Shown here one piece after another: positions 1-10,863 of a stretch of DNA of 64,000 nucleotides (position 1 is the first letter of the stretch; each line of letters begins with the position of its first letter). The notes below the pieces were generated by a model. That model saw nothing but the letters and a program-made list of their open reading frames with translations. It did no database searches and was not told the origin of the DNA. This DNA comes from Gari tellinella (lineage: Eukaryota > Mollusca > Bivalvia > Cardiida > Psammobiidae), in the NCBI GenBank assembly GCA_922989275.2, contig OV277874.1, forward strand, positions 23,300,154 to 23,364,153, given 5' to 3'. A program made the translations under genes and the position numbers.

Positions 1-58
1 CAAATAATAGTTTTAGTGTAAACGCGTTTAGTTGGAAAGAATAACACATTCTCCACTG
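1..58 (+). mobile_element. MITE-A, right end, cut by window edge
   Basis: Right arm (TTTTAGTGTAAACGCGTTTA) and tip TTCTCCACTG followed by TA. The left part lies outside the window. Confidence 0.8.
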
Positions 59-60
59 TA

Positions 61-199
61 TTTCCATTGCAAACAGTTTGCCACTAAGATAAACATAATT
101 TACCAGAATTGTCCAAAACTTATACTTTTCTACGTTTTAGAGTTTTGCGTTTGCGTTTCGTTTGCGTTTAAACGGGAAAGAATAACGTTTTTTCCACTG
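61..199 (-). mobile_element. MITE-A, cassette deleted and left tip missing
   Basis: Starts inside the short arm, passes straight from CAAACAGTTTG to GCCACTAAG, and ends with the long arm and tip TTTCCACTG. The inner GATCAGACGCC palindrome is gone. Confidence 0.75.
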
Positions 200-260
200 T
201 ACATGTATCATAGGTCGCGTTTAATCATTATTGAAACTTCTTGCAAATTCGACAGCACTC

Positions 261-411
261 GCTGGTGGCAAACAGTTTGGTGGCAAACAGTTTGGAGCCT
301 GATCAGACGCCGGGTAACCCGGCGTCTGATCTGGCTCCAAACTGTTTGCACTGCAAATAATAGTTTTAGCGTAAACGCGTTTATTGGGAAAGAATAACAC
401 ATTCTCCACTG
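261..411 (+). mobile_element. MITE-A, right two thirds
   Basis: Complete palindromic cassette preceded by an extra copy of GGTGGCAAACAGTTTG (short tandem slip), then right arm and tip. The left arm is absent. The ~120-codon open frames here are read-through of the palindrome, not genes. Confidence 0.8.
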
Positions 412-460
412 TACATACTCGTCGTTTTTCACAAGTATTACTGTTTTGGGCTTTGCAATA

Positions 461-722
461 CAGTGTGCCCTCTCTACAACGGCTCTCCCAACAACGGTTA
501 CCTCCTAACAGCGACCCCTGCCGCAGTTCCATACGCAGGACTATTATGTCGAATGCTTTTACTGCTGCAATAGCGTCTGCTTAAAAGTGTCGTCTGCTGT
601 CTCAAAGTTACATATAAAATGGACATTTTGATAGAATAAATATAATTACGAGTTACAAACAGCTTGAATCCAGATCAGACGCCGCGTTACGGAACACTCT
701 GATCAGGGTTTACCGTGTTTGC
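461..722 (-). mobile_element. MITE-B, truncated
   Basis: Begins TA-CAGTGTGCCCTCTCTACAACG and contains TTTTACTGCTGCAATA and CGTCTGCT motifs. It reaches a damaged cassette (GAATCCAGATCAGACGCCGCG ending in a degenerate right arm) and stops there. Confidence 0.75.
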
Positions 723-846
723 TTGTTGTTTTTATTTTCTCATATATATTTTGAAAGAATTTCTGAAATCGACAAAAAGTGGTCATTATTCAAAAGAAGA
801 AGCGCCGGTAGTCAGCATGAAATATTCAGTAGAGAATGGGTAAATA

Positions 847-1216
847 CAGTGCTCCCTACCTGTACAAGGCCCCCCTCCCCCCTACATCAACAACGATTCC
901 TTCCTTAAAACGGCGTTTGCCGCAGTTCCCTAAACAAGAAACTTATTTCTGACGCTTTCACTGCCACACTATCTTTTGTTTAAAATTGTCGTCTGCTGGT
1001 TTTTTTTAAAGTTACGTAATCGACATTTTGACAGAAAAAAATCTTAATGACGAGTGACAAACAGCTTGATTCCAGTTCAGACGCCGCGTTACGCGACGTC
1101 TGATCTGGATTCAAGCTGTTTGTAAATAGTCATTTTCCCACCCTATAACGACTTCATCAGAATAACGAACACAATGTGTGTTTGCCATTGGGTGTCGTTG
1201 AAGACAGGGGGTGTTG
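847..1216 (-). mobile_element. MITE-B, nearly full length
   Basis: Tip CAGTGCTCCCTACC after TA, the CTGCTGG and ACATTTTGACAG spacers, a cassette with GATTCCAG / CTGGATTC arms, and a degraded far end (GGTGTCGTTGAAGACAGG). Confidence 0.75.
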
Positions 1217-1290
1217 TATTGGATTTTATACCATTCAAGAGCATCACGATGAAGAAGTTCACGGGAATAATGAAACCCTCACTTAACAAT

Positions 1291-1548
1291 TTAACCCTTT
1301 CACTTCGATTGACGACCGAATTCGAAATTTCAAATAATTTGTATCCAGATCAGACGCCGCGAAACGCGGCGTCTGATCAGGATTTAAACTAACTGGTACT
1401 TGTATTAATATTGTTTCCTATCAAAAGTTCAAAAAAGTTGAAATTGGTATAAAATGGCAGACGAAAAATAACTTCAACTTAAGCAGACGATATTTTTAAG
1501 CAGAACAGGTTTAAGTTTGATAGTTAAAGTTTATGTTTAAAGCGTTAA
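1291..1548 (+). mobile_element. MITE-C-like element
   Basis: Starts TTAACCCTTTCAC and ends GCGTTAA. The inner cassette has perfect GATCAGACGCCGCG / CGCGGCGTCTGATC arms but decayed outer arms. AAGCAGACGATA lies in the right half, as in other C copies. Confidence 0.7.
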
Positions 1549-1559
1549 CCCTTACCATT

Positions 1560-1810
1560 TTAACCATTTCCTCACTGAAACCTCAAATGGACAATTCTAG
1601 TTTTTCAATTTAGTCTAGTCCATTTTTGACTTTTAGGGTTTAATTTTAAATTTATGTCAAAATGACAAACAGTGTAGACCCTGATCAGAGGGCTCCTACA
1701 GGAGCCCTCTGATCAGGGTCTACACTGTTTGCATAGGTCAAGTATAATACTCACAGGTACACTGTTTGTAAATGTCGGGTGTATGCATGACTAGGGTTCA
1801 AAGAGTTCAA
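1560..1810 (+). mobile_element. MITE-D copy
   Basis: TTAACCATTTCCTCACTGAAACC at the left, AGGGTTCAAAGAGTTCAA at the right. The inner palindrome uses GTGTAGACCCTGATCAGAGG with loop CTCCTACAGGAG: same CAAACAG edges and GATCAGA core as the other cassettes, different stem tip. Confidence 0.75.
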
Positions 1811-2592
1811 GACCGTCTGCTTATGCCAAATAGCTCTAAAACAGTTTTTGATATGTTTTTATATATAGAAAAAGAAATTGTTAATTAAGGTCGAGGACAC
1901 CTAATGCGATCGGCCCAATGTCGGTCAATATCGGAAATCTACTAAGGGCGGACGGTCATTCTCGTCACCCGCCGAAATGTTACGAAGTATGAGTCGGAAC
2001 AGATCGGCTGTTGACGCGAATGGCCGATCGCTGTACGTAAGGTACCGATTTGGTCCGATCTTATTAGGGGCCTCAATCTTAGGTCTGCACTCTTACGGTT
2101 AATAATACAACCGGACATCCTTTAACTAAAGGGATTAACCCCTACTGATAAAAACATCACTACACGAGTTTGAATAACAGTTTACTGATACACATACATG
2201 TAGCCACATGGTGCGATGGAAAAACACACATTTTTGTTCGTTAAATAGACTGAAACTTTCCTTGGCTATCACTTTAAAAATACATGTGAAGGATATTTCA
2301 TATTTGGCATGTGTAAGGTCATGAGCACAGTACAAATTATGTTATGTCCGATAAAAGTCAAGGTCATTTAGACCTCAGAACAGATAAACAAAACTAGTGC
2401 GAAATGTGACCAAAACGTAATTTTCCACATTCTCTTGAGAGTAGTATTTGCTTTCATGTTTGAGCTTAAACGGAAAAGAAAAGGGTATTCCCCAATAGTT
2501 TTGCTTCTTGTCCTTTCAGAAAGCTCCTATAGGACATTTCAGCTTTACATTTTCCCGGATTCATTATGCTTGCATTAAACATTAACCATGAT

Positions 2593-2844
2593 TTAACTCA
2601 TTCACCCCTGAAACTTTAAATGGACAATTCCAGTTTACTATTAAATGTATTCCATTTTTTAATGATTAGGTTGGATCTTAACAATATTTTACAAAATGAC
2701 AAACAGTGTAGACCCTGATCAGAGGGTTCCTTAAGGAGCCCTCTGATCAGGGTATACACTGTTTGCAGAGGACAAGTCTTCTCCTTTAAGGTATATGGTT
2801 TTGTTAATGATGAGTATACTCGTCGCTAGAGCTGAATGTGTTAA
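2593..2844 (+). mobile_element. MITE-D copy
   Basis: TTAA at both ends (TTAACTCATTCACCCCTG ... GAATGTGTTAA) with the same palindrome as the copy about 1 kb upstream. TTAA flanks and size (~252 bp) define the family. Confidence 0.8.
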
Positions 2845-2885
2845 AAAGAATCACGAGTGAATCTTTTATGAATGAACGTACAGTA

Positions 2886-3128
2886 CAGTGGAGAAAACGT
2901 CATTCTTTCCCAATAAACGCTTTTACGTTAAAACTATTATTTCCATTGCAAACAGTTTTGAGCCAGATCAGGCTCAAACAGTTTTGAGCCAGATCAGGCT
3001 CAAAACTGTATGTCACTAAGATTAAAAGTCGCCAGAATTGTCCAAAACTTATATTTTTCTACGTTTTAGAGCTTTGCGTTTGCGTTTCGTTTGCGTTTAA
3101 ACGGGAAAGAATAGCGTTTTATCCACGG
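2886..3128 (-). mobile_element. MITE-A with rearranged cassette
   Basis: Both tips present. The palindrome lacks the GACGCCGGG core; instead the half-unit TTTTGAGCCAGATCAGG occurs twice in tandem, a compact internal duplication. Confidence 0.8.
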
Positions 3129-3279
3129 TATGATGTGTTCGACTGTCAACACTAAACTCCGTAAGGTCTCCGTGTAAATACCATATGCAAACAAACTTTA
3201 TTGTAATGATTTCGAGTTCCTAAAGGATTTGGGGTCCGACATCGTGTTGCCATAGCAACTTAACGCGTTTCGTCTTATT

Positions 3280-3518
3280 TTAACCCTTTACCTAATACAT
3301 GTATTGTGGATAGGTGCCTTCTTAAAGCAGGTTGGAAGTAAAGCAGAAGGCGAATTCTGCCTTACTTTCAGCCTGCTTAAAGCTACCACGTGCTAGAATA
3401 TAGAAAATATTCCCTATAATATATCTTCATTATTAAATAATTAAATTGGAAATATTTTCTTTAGCGGATAAATAAATTAAACGCGCTAAAAGGCGCTTGT
3501 ATTTAAGAAAGGGTTCAA
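3280..3518 (+). mobile_element. MITE-E copy
   Basis: TTAACCCTTTACC at the left, AAAGGGTTCAA at the right. Central hairpin AAAGCAGGTTGGAAGTAAAG / CTTACTTTCAGCCTGC. The 3' part carries the family-typical GCGCTAAAAGGCGCTTG. Confidence 0.75.
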
Positions 3519-3819
3519 AATATAAACTATTTGAATCATTGATCATATCAAGTGCCTAGTTTGTTGTGCCTAAGTGGTTAAACATAGAGACCTTCCTACA
3601 TTGTCACGGTGACTGTTGTTCTTGTATAGATTCTCCTCTGTCTAGAATTAAAAGAAAGGCAGTTCGGTGGATTTGATTTCATGCGCTGCTTTGCAACTGA
3701 TATTAGCAGAGTCTTCCTCAAATCATCATCATCTCACCTAATCGTCCCTCATGATTCAATGTTGCTATGATATATTCTGTGTCGCAGTGCCGTAAAACCC
3801 AATTCATCCATCCGTCCTA
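3519..3819. other. No recognisable feature
   Basis: About 300 bp of mixed sequence with no long frame and no match to the repeat families of this window. Confidence 0.4.
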
Positions 3820-4138
3820 CAGCACTCCCTCTCTACAACGACACCGAATGGGAGACAAACATTGTGTGCGTTGTTCGGAGGGAGTTGTTATATGGAGGGG
3901 AATTGGCTAACATTTGCAAACGGATTGAATCCAGATCAGACCTGGATTCAAGTTGTCTGTCACTCGTCATTAAGGTGTTTTTGTCAAAATGTCCATTATG
4001 TAACTCTGAGCAGACGAAAAACAATTTAAAACAGACGACATTGCAGCCGTAAATAGGTTGGACATAATTGTCCTGTTAAGGAACTGCAACAAGGGTAGGA
4101 GTTGTTGTCGGGAGGGTCGTTTTAGGGAGGAAACACTG
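3820..4138 (+). mobile_element. MITE-B, cassette shortened
   Basis: Tips CAGCACTCCCTCTC and GAAACACTG flanked by TA. The cassette is reduced to GAATCCAGATCAGACC / TGGATTCAAG, so the hairpin lacks its GC-rich core. Confidence 0.8.
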
Positions 4139-4160
4139 TAGTAGATAAAACATTGAACTA

Positions 4161-4405
4161 CAGTGGAGAATCTGTTATTCTTTCCCAATAAACGCGTTTA
4201 CGCTAAAACTATTATTTGTAGTGCAAACAGTTTGGAGCCAGATCAGACGCCGGGAACCCGGCGTCTGATCAGGAACCAAACTGTTTGCCACCAAGATAAA
4301 CAAGAATTATCAGAATTGTCAAAAAGCTGTTCTTTTCTACGTTTTAGTGTTTTGCGTTTGCGTACGTTTGCGTTTAAACGGGAAAGAATAACAGATTCTC
4401 CACTG
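4161..4405 (-). mobile_element. MITE-A, full length
   Basis: Both 20+ bp inverted tips and the complete cassette (loop of the form GGGAACCC); TA on both sides. Confidence 0.88.
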
Positions 4406-4660
4406 TAGCACTATCCAGCGTCAACGAGTCATCTGAAAGTCTGAAGAAGAAAAAATGGCAAACTGGTTGTTATTTCAATACCTTACCACTCGGTCATACA
4501 AACACAGTGAAGAAAATGTTGTTGTTTTTAATCTTTAAAACAAAAACGCTGTTGTTGTAAAATATTTACATGTATGTTATTGCAAATCATTTTGATTAAG
4601 ATAAGACGCATGATAGTCCGGAGGCTTATTAGACTCTGATAAATTGGCCACACAGTTTTA

Positions 4661-4908
4661 AAGTGGAGAAAACATCATTCATTCCCAATAAACGCGTTAA
4701 CGCTAAACTGTTTATTTCTATTGCAAACCGTTCGGGGCCAGACCAGACGTCGGGTAACCCAACGTCTGAACAGGCTCCATACTGTTTGCCACACAGATTA
4801 AAACAACATTGATTAGAAATGTCAAACATTTGTAAATATTCTACAATTTATTCGTATGCGTTTAAGATTCGTTTGCGTTTAAACGGAAAAGAATAACGTT
4901 TTCTCCAC
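4661..4908 (-). mobile_element. MITE-A, diverged
   Basis: Left tip AAGTGGAGAAAACATC, cassette with GACGTCGGG / CAACGTCTG changes, right tip TTCTCCACG. Many substitutions mark an old copy. Confidence 0.75.
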
Positions 4909-5407
4909 GTAAATATATCGTCGACATTATGAAGAACCTGTCCAACTGCATTTCCTTTATGTTAATGCGTTTAAACAGACAAAAATAACAAATTCCCTTC
5001 TTTAAACACATGTCCGCCAGGAAGAAATTTTGTTTCCCGCTTGTTACTACTATATCTTTCCATGCGTGGGTGAGTCGCCTTGCTCTTAAAGTGGGCGAAA
5101 AGAATCCATTGAATAGTATCTACAATCTCCTAGACATCCACTTTAAACTGTTTGCATCTTGCACACATTGTTTTCGGAAATACGTCTTAATGACCGATAC
5201 ATGTAGTTGCGAACTAATATTCCGGTCTATTAAAGTTGGTTGAGTCGACGTTCAGATAGTACGCATCTTTTCCGAAATACTCATTGTAATTCTACGGTAG
5301 CCTATGCACACGTTTTTCGTTTTGAAATATGACTGAAAAATATGACTCATCATTATTAGTACATTGCACATTGCGAAAAAAGCTTCATACATGTACCAAT
5401 ATCCCTA
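4909..5407. other. No recognisable feature
   Basis: AT-rich sequence. A short stretch near 4960-5000 (GCGTTTAAACAGAC) may be a very old MITE-A scrap. The frame at 5010-5243 has no recognisable domain. Confidence 0.35.
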
Positions 5408-6058
5408 TTAAAGACCATCGCGACAGTTTCTTAGAATTTTCATAACATTCAGATTTTTTTTTAAATTTTGCATGTTGCTAATATATACCCTGTTATGCAA
5501 GAATATGAAATTTGATAGGTTGTCTTTGGGTATATACCTAATTATCCGGAGACACGTGCTTTTGATCATAACATCTCAGATATCCCTATTCAGCTTTGTA
5601 ATTTACCTAATTTGTTGGGTAATGCATATATTTTAATAAAAAAAACTAGGAGCAAGTAGCACCAAAAGCATGAAAACAACACATTATCTGTCAATAAATG
5701 GAACACATCAAAATGCAAATATCTGCAAAGATAGTAACACATGTCAATCCAATTACACATACATGTACGGGCTATCTACAAATACTGTATGATAACTACT
5801 TTAAATGCTATATTGTGTCCAAATACACACTGTTCAATCGTCAACAATATATCACTATTCAAGCACTATTAATACATATCACTAACAGTGGTCATCAAAC
5901 GCAGGTCTGACCGTATATTTAGGTTATTGAAAAAGTACACATTTCAATTATAAACTAAATCATACAGTTTTGGTCAAAGAGAGGCAACTCATGCGCATAT
6001 TTTGCATGGCTTGCCTTCCTTTGACCGTAAGACCCGAAACCGATGCGATGGTCCTTAA
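5408..6058 (+). mobile_element. MITE-F copy 1 (TTAA-flanked, ~650 bp)
   Basis: Starts TTAA-AGACCATCGCGACAG and ends CGATGCGATGGTCC-TTAA, an imperfect terminal inverted repeat. The body aligns in reverse complement, with indels, to 19841-20676 (shared GTTATGCA, CCGGAGACAC, AGGAGCAAGTAGC, TTGGTCAAAG). Two copies with matching ends support a mobile element. The TTAA flanks suggest a piggyBac-type mechanism; no transposase is visible. Confidence 0.75.
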
Positions 6059-6118
6059 AATATAAAAATCCAGATCTCCCAGCTTTAGTTCTAACAAGGG
6101 CCACTATGACCCTAAATC

Positions 6119-7448
6119 GCTCACCTGGTACACCATGTAAACTTTAACCTATAGTGACCTAGATTATGACTGGACATGACCCACAATAAACCTTTAGAGT
6201 GTTAACAAGATTTTTCTTTGATTTGACCTAGTGACCTAGTTTTTGACCAGACACAATCCACATTTGATTTTGACCTAGATTTGATGTATGCAACTATTCT
6301 GACAATATTTCATTCAGATCTAATGAGATTTGTAGCAAACCATGAGAGTTAACACTGTTTTTCTATGATTTGACCTAGTGACCTAGTTTTTGACCTGACA
6401 TGACCCATATAAATTTGACCTAGATATCAATAAGGCAAACATTTTGACAAAGTTTCATTCAGATCCAATGATATTTGTTGCCTCTAGAGTGTTAACAAGG
6501 TTTTTCTATGATTTGACCTAGTGACCAAGTTTTTGACCCAACATGACCCACATTCGAACTTAATACAGATATCATTAAGGCAAACATTGTGACCAAGATT
6601 CATAAAGATCCAGTGAGATTTGTAGCCTCTAGAGTGTTAACAAGGTTTTTCTATGATTTGACCTAGTTACCAAGTTTTTGACCCAACATGACCCACATTC
6701 GAACTTGATACAGATATCATTAAGACAAACATTGTGACCAAGATTCATTAAGATCCAGTGAGATTTGTAGCCTCTAGAGTGTTAACAAGGTTTTTTGATG
6801 ATTTGACCTAGTGACCTAGTTTTTGACCGGACTTGATCAACATTCGAAGTTGACCTAGATATTATTGAGGCTAACATTGTGACCAAGTTTCATTAGGATC
6901 CAATGAGATTTGTAGCCTCTAGAGTGTTAACAATGTTTTTCTACGATTTGACCTAGTGACCTAGTTTTTGACCTGACATGACCCACATTCAAGCGTGACA
7001 CAGATATCATTGAGGCAAACAGTGTGACCAAGTTTAATTAAGACCAAATAAGATTTGTAGCTTCTAGAGTGTTAACAAGGTTTTTTGATGATTTGACCTC
7101 GTGACCTAGTTTTTGACCAGACATGACCCACATTCAAACTTGACCTAGATATTAATAAGAAAAACATTCTGACCAAGTTTCATTAAGATCCAATGATATT
7201 TGTAGCCTCTATAGTGTTAACAATGTTTTTCTATGATTTTACCTAGTGACCTAGTTTTTGACCCAACATGACCCACATTCGAACTTGGCCTAGATTTATA
7301 CTAGATAAACATTGTGATCAAGTTTCATGAATATTCGATGAAATTTGTAGCTGCTAGAGTGTGAATGAACCGAGTGTGAACGGACGGACGGACGACGGAC
7401 ATCCAGCGACCCTAAAAGCTCACCTTGGCACTTCGTGCCAGGTGAGCT
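6119..7448 (+). repeat. 145-bp tandem array inside an element with GCTCACCTGG ends
   Basis: Eight units of 142-148 bp begin near 6197, 6345, 6487, 6632, 6776, 6922, 7066 and 7212, each with TAGAGTGTTAACAAGG, GATTTGACCTAGTGACC and TTTTTGACC. The array is bounded by GCTCACCTGG at 6119 and by (ACGG)n plus a 32-bp hairpin (AGCTCACC ... GGTGAGCT) at 7417-7448. This type of hairpin-ended, ACGG-containing dispersed repeat is familiar from mollusc genomes. The short frames across it are not genes. Confidence 0.85.
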
Positions 7449-7742
7449 AAAAAATATCACATATAAAATTTATGTATTGGATTGTTGCCGTCAACGCACA
7501 TTTTAAGAAAAAGATGCGCTAAAAAAATATCCCTATATGGTATCCAAATATCCCTATTAGAATATCCAGAAGTCCCTTTTGGATACAAGAAAATATCACA
7601 TATGCATGATGCTGAAATGCAAACAAGTTTCTAGATTTAATCTTTGATGTACCTAAGCACTTGCTACTTTTAACAAAAAAACCTATAACTTGTCTGACAG
7701 GTTATTTGTTAGTTAGATGTATTGTTAAGGAATGTTTGTCTT

Positions 7743-7830
7743 AGTCGGTAAATAGCTTCTAGCTAATGTTACATGTAACAAATATGTTTCTAATCAATCG
7801 ACTATAAATAAAGTTTCTTGTATCTTGTAT
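7743..7830 (+). mobile_element. 3' tail of a LINE/SINE-type retroelement
   Basis: GTCGGTAAATAGCT ... AGCTAATGTTAC ... ATCGACTATAAATAAA, ending in CTTGTATCTTGTAT. The reverse complement of 40473-40553 repeats the same order of motifs, so this is a dispersed 3' end. GTCGG and a CGAC-type partner could form the stem-loop that some LINE reverse transcriptases recognise. Confidence 0.55.
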
Positions 7831-8289
7831 ATTTCGGGTATCATTTTTAAGAAATTGTACTGTGTAAAAGTGTGCTACTGCCAATACATCTTTACCGCGA
7901 TGAAACACAATTATTTAATCTTTCTTTTTTGCGAAATGACAATCATTCACAAAAAGATATGCATATTAATAAGTTAATGGCACGAATAACCCTCCATACG
8001 TATCACTGCTATTTTGAAGTAGTTCCGGAAGTGGACAAGTCGCACAGATTTGCCCCTATAGAACAGTAACACCTTCCTCATACGACCTAGTGATATGATA
8101 TTTGTTTTCGTTGTTTAAGACAAGCAGCCGCTTAAAGTAAGCTGAAAGTAAAGAAGACAGGCGGTAAAGGGGGACAAGTGATATTTGTCACTCCGGATTA
8201 AGTTTTCACCGGGTCTATAGAAGATAGTGGTGTGTTTTGTTTTGAAAGGTCGATGTAACTGGACGTTATTGTAAATACATGTATATTTA

Positions 8290-8540
8290 CAATGGAAAGG
8301 GGGTTATTCTTTCCCGTTTAAACGCAAATAAACGCAAACGCAATTCACCAGCATGTATAAAACAACATTTTTTTTATAAAAAAAAAGAGACTATTAATAT
8401 CAATCTGAGTAGCAAACAGTTTGGAGTCTGATCAGATGCCGGATTACCCGGCGTCTGATCAGGCTCCAAACTATTTGCAATACAAATAATAGTTTAAGCG
8501 TAAACGCGTTTATTTGGAAAGAATAACGTTTTCGTCACTG
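8290..8540 (+). mobile_element. MITE-A, diverged
   Basis: CAATGGAAAGGGGGTTATTC at the left, TTCGTCACTG at the right. Cassette complete with single changes (GATGCCGGATTACCCGG). The middle has gained a poly-T/poly-A tract. Confidence 0.78.
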
Positions 8541-8703
8541 TATAGCACGCAATTAGTGTTACTCAGTGAGTGTTGTAATGTTTAAAGTAATAACACAATC
8601 GTGGGTTCATATTACATATCAGGAAATATCAAAGACTTGGATATATATTTATAAGTAATTAAATGATGTGTTGTGTTACGCCAGCCCGGATTTACGTCAG
8701 CTA

Positions 8704-8775
8704 CAAACAATTAGTTCCTGACCAAGCGCCGCGTTTGCGGCGTTTGCGGCGTTTGATCAGGAATCAAATTGTTTG
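8704..8775. repeat. Isolated palindromic cassette with expanded loop
   Basis: CAAACAATTAGTTCCTGACC ... TGATCAGGAATCAAATTG. The stem tip GCGGCGTTT is repeated, giving an 8-10 bp slippage expansion. The sequence downstream (AAGCAGACGAAATT, AAGGGGTT) hints at an old MITE-C around it. Confidence 0.6.
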
Positions 8776-8912
8776 CTACATGTAGTCTTACATAGTACTA
8801 TTATATTTCTTCCGAATACTGTAAATGGAAATTTGAAAAATCCAAAAAAAATATCAGACAACTGTTTTACATGCAAGCAGACGAAATTATGATAGTCAAG
8901 GGGTTCAAAGGG

Positions 8913-9526
8913 CTGTCGAGTTATTTCTGTACTATCATACTTGTGATAAGCGAACACTCAATTGAAGCAGTGGTACATTTATAGATTTTTAAGTAGCTGA
9001 CAAAATGTGCATATTGAAAGCAAAGCAGGAAGCTGACTTGGAAGCTTTTTACTTTACTTTTGGTAAACGCTAAGTAGTTACATATATTTAGAATGATCCA
9101 TTGTCGCGTAATAAAGTTTGGTTGTACATGTGCATGTTTATATAGGGGACACACGTGTCTAAAAAGGTGTAGCATTTGGTGTATAAGTGTTTTACAGTGT
9201 GTGCTAAAACGGTGTCAGAGGGCTCTCCAAACCACCGGATGTATTAATACCCAGTGAATTTAAAAACAAACATTGAACAATGTTATTGAAAAGGGAAATT
9301 TAGAAATAAGATCGCGTAGATCCGCGTAATTGCAACGTGTTGCCATGTGCAGTTTTAGATGCTTCAAGTGAAACAGGATAAACATGAGGCTACGATTCAG
9401 GATTTGCATACTTATATTATACATGTGTACATTGGGCAGATAAGCAATGCAATGCATATTAAGATACATGTATACGTTTAATCATAGAACATATATTTTG
9501 CATCTAGCGTGTCAATTACTAATTTC
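8913..9526. other. Sequence upstream of the receptor exon, no element recognised
   Basis: Contains short open frames on the minus strand without domain character and no repeat match. If the receptor exon is exon 2, this stretch is the end of a 5'-UTR intron. Confidence 0.35.
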
Positions 9527-9541
9527 TCTTTTTATAAATAG
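9527..9541 (+). promoter_or_regulatory. Candidate splice acceptor before the receptor exon
   Basis: TTTCTCTTTTTATAAATAG is a pyrimidine-rich run ending in AG 27 bases before the chosen ATG. It would place the 5' exon boundary at 9542 and make an upstream non-coding exon likely. Confidence 0.45.
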
Positions 9542-9552
9542 GGACTAGTAAA

Positions 9553-9564
9553 ATGGACGACTAA
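9553..9564 (+). other. Three-codon upstream reading frame (ATG GAC GAC TAA)
   Basis: An ATG out of frame with the receptor start opens a minimal frame that stops 4 bases before the main ATG. Such uORFs can lower translation; no effect can be shown from sequence. Confidence 0.5.
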
Positions 9565-9568
9565 CAAA

Positions 9569-10304
9569 ATGGCGTCCTTGTGCCTGTTTAGGAAAATGAT
9601 ACTGTACTTGTCTATAGCGTGCCTGATAGACAAATTGAAAATGCCGTGCTTTTGCAAAACAATTCCAGTCGTACCTATAAACGTGGCCGTCTTCGCTCCG
9701 GAGAACGACAGATATCAATTTGAGCAAAAGAAAGTAGAACCGGCAATCGATATTGCTGTAGAGAAAATACATCAAAAGTTATGTCCCTTTGTTAATATCA
9801 CAGTCATGTTTTTCGATTCCAAAGACCCGGAAGAGACTCCCGTAGAGCTCGAAGCGATCAAACTCATTTGGAACACCTCGGATCAGATCCATGTATTTAT
9901 AGGACCTGTGAATGATCTAGGATTAAGTCACGTGGCACGAATCTCTTCCGCGACAAATATGCCAGTTATCTCCCCCGGTGGGATGAGTATTAATTTTGGA
10001 ACCGATAAAAAGTTGGATCCGAAGTATAGGACATTGGTTCGAATCGGTTTCAGTTTAAATACCGTGACGTCATTTATACTTTACCTGCTTGTGGACCTCT
10101 ACAGGTACAAGAAAATGAAAACTATATGTGCCAAACACGATACGGAATTGGAGATGTGTATGTATTTTCATAGTGCTCTGGGTTATAGGCTAAACCTAAG
10201 CAAGAATAAAAACGCCAAGATCGACGATTTTGATCTGTTCCAGCTACCTAGAAAGTTCAATGTTACGGATTTACTCGTGCATGAAGTTGGGATAGAGTAT
10301 GGAG
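9569..10304 (+). CDS. First coding exon of a natriuretic-peptide-receptor-like / receptor guanylate cyclase ectodomain
   Basis: The exon encodes about 245 residues, then reaches a donor GGAG|GTAGAT; the frame past it runs into an ATT microsatellite, so translation beyond 10304 is intronic. Residues 1-20 form a short hydrophobic signal-like start (RKMILYLSIACLI). From residue 38 the pattern NVAVFAPENDRYQFEQ, then PAIDIAVEKI, IGPVNDLGLSHVARIS (111-126) and MPVISPGG match the N-terminal lobe of ANF-receptor type periplasmic-binding folds; the region to 186 continues that lobe. N-glycosylation sequons lie at N76, N102 and N231. In this family the ectodomain binds a peptide (or is orphan), with a membrane segment, kinase-homology domain and often a guanylate cyclase domain C-terminal to it. 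None of those later parts is visible here, so the rest of the gene lies beyond long introns, outside the window, or is lost. A clearance-receptor type without cyclase is equally possible. The ATG at 9569 is chosen because it starts the signal peptide. Confidence 0.8.
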
Positions 10305-10317
10305 GTAGATATACATT

Positions 10318-10366
10318 TACTATTATTATCATCATTATTATTTTTTTATTATTATTATTATTATAC
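10318..10366 (+). repeat. (ATT)n microsatellite in the presumed intron
   Basis: Interrupted ATT/ATC repeats with a T7 run immediately after the splice donor of the receptor exon; it explains the spurious isoleucine/leucine run that would follow residue 251. Confidence 0.85.
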
Positions 10367-10562
10367 TAGATTTATTATATACATATCGATGGTTTACATA
10401 GATTTCTCAGTTAGATACATTTGATATCGTCACTGATGATATCCTCACTAGTGACGATATCACTTTTAGTGACGTCAGGTCATAATAATATTTGTGACGT
10501 CGCGGGTAAATAACTAATTTTGTGGGGGTTTTGTTCTGTTAAAACGTCATTAAAATATTTAT

Positions 10563-10733
10563 AATAAATAGAATAATCAATTCCTTTGAATAGATATGAA
10601 AAAATATATCACTCGAATGAGTTGTTATCTGGTTAAAAAACCCGTCCTGCGGACGAGTTTTTAAACCAGATAACAACCCATTCTCGTGATATTTTTCATA
10701 TCAATCCAAATAAATTGATTATCCTCTATTTAT
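10563..10733. mobile_element. Foldback element with ~75-bp arms
   Basis: ATAAATAGAATAATCAATTC pairs with GATTATCCTCTATTTAT. The inner stem GTTGTTATCTGG / CCAGATAACAAC closes on loop CGTCCTGCGGACG. The ends (AAATAG.AT / ATCCTCTATTT) resemble those of 43859-44024, so the two may be one family. Confidence 0.7.
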
Positions 10734-10863
10734 ATAGCGGTCTAAGGGTCTTTTGACACAGGAGCTGTGCGTTCAAAAGCGCTTTACATAGGTTCAAATT
10801 ACATGTAACAAATTAAGAAAAAGTGAAACCCAAATTTGGCTTAAAATAGCATGCGTACATGTA

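Noticed and set aside
7872..8069. 65-codon plus-strand frame
   Set aside because: No domain, no splice signals or neighbours; length expected by chance.
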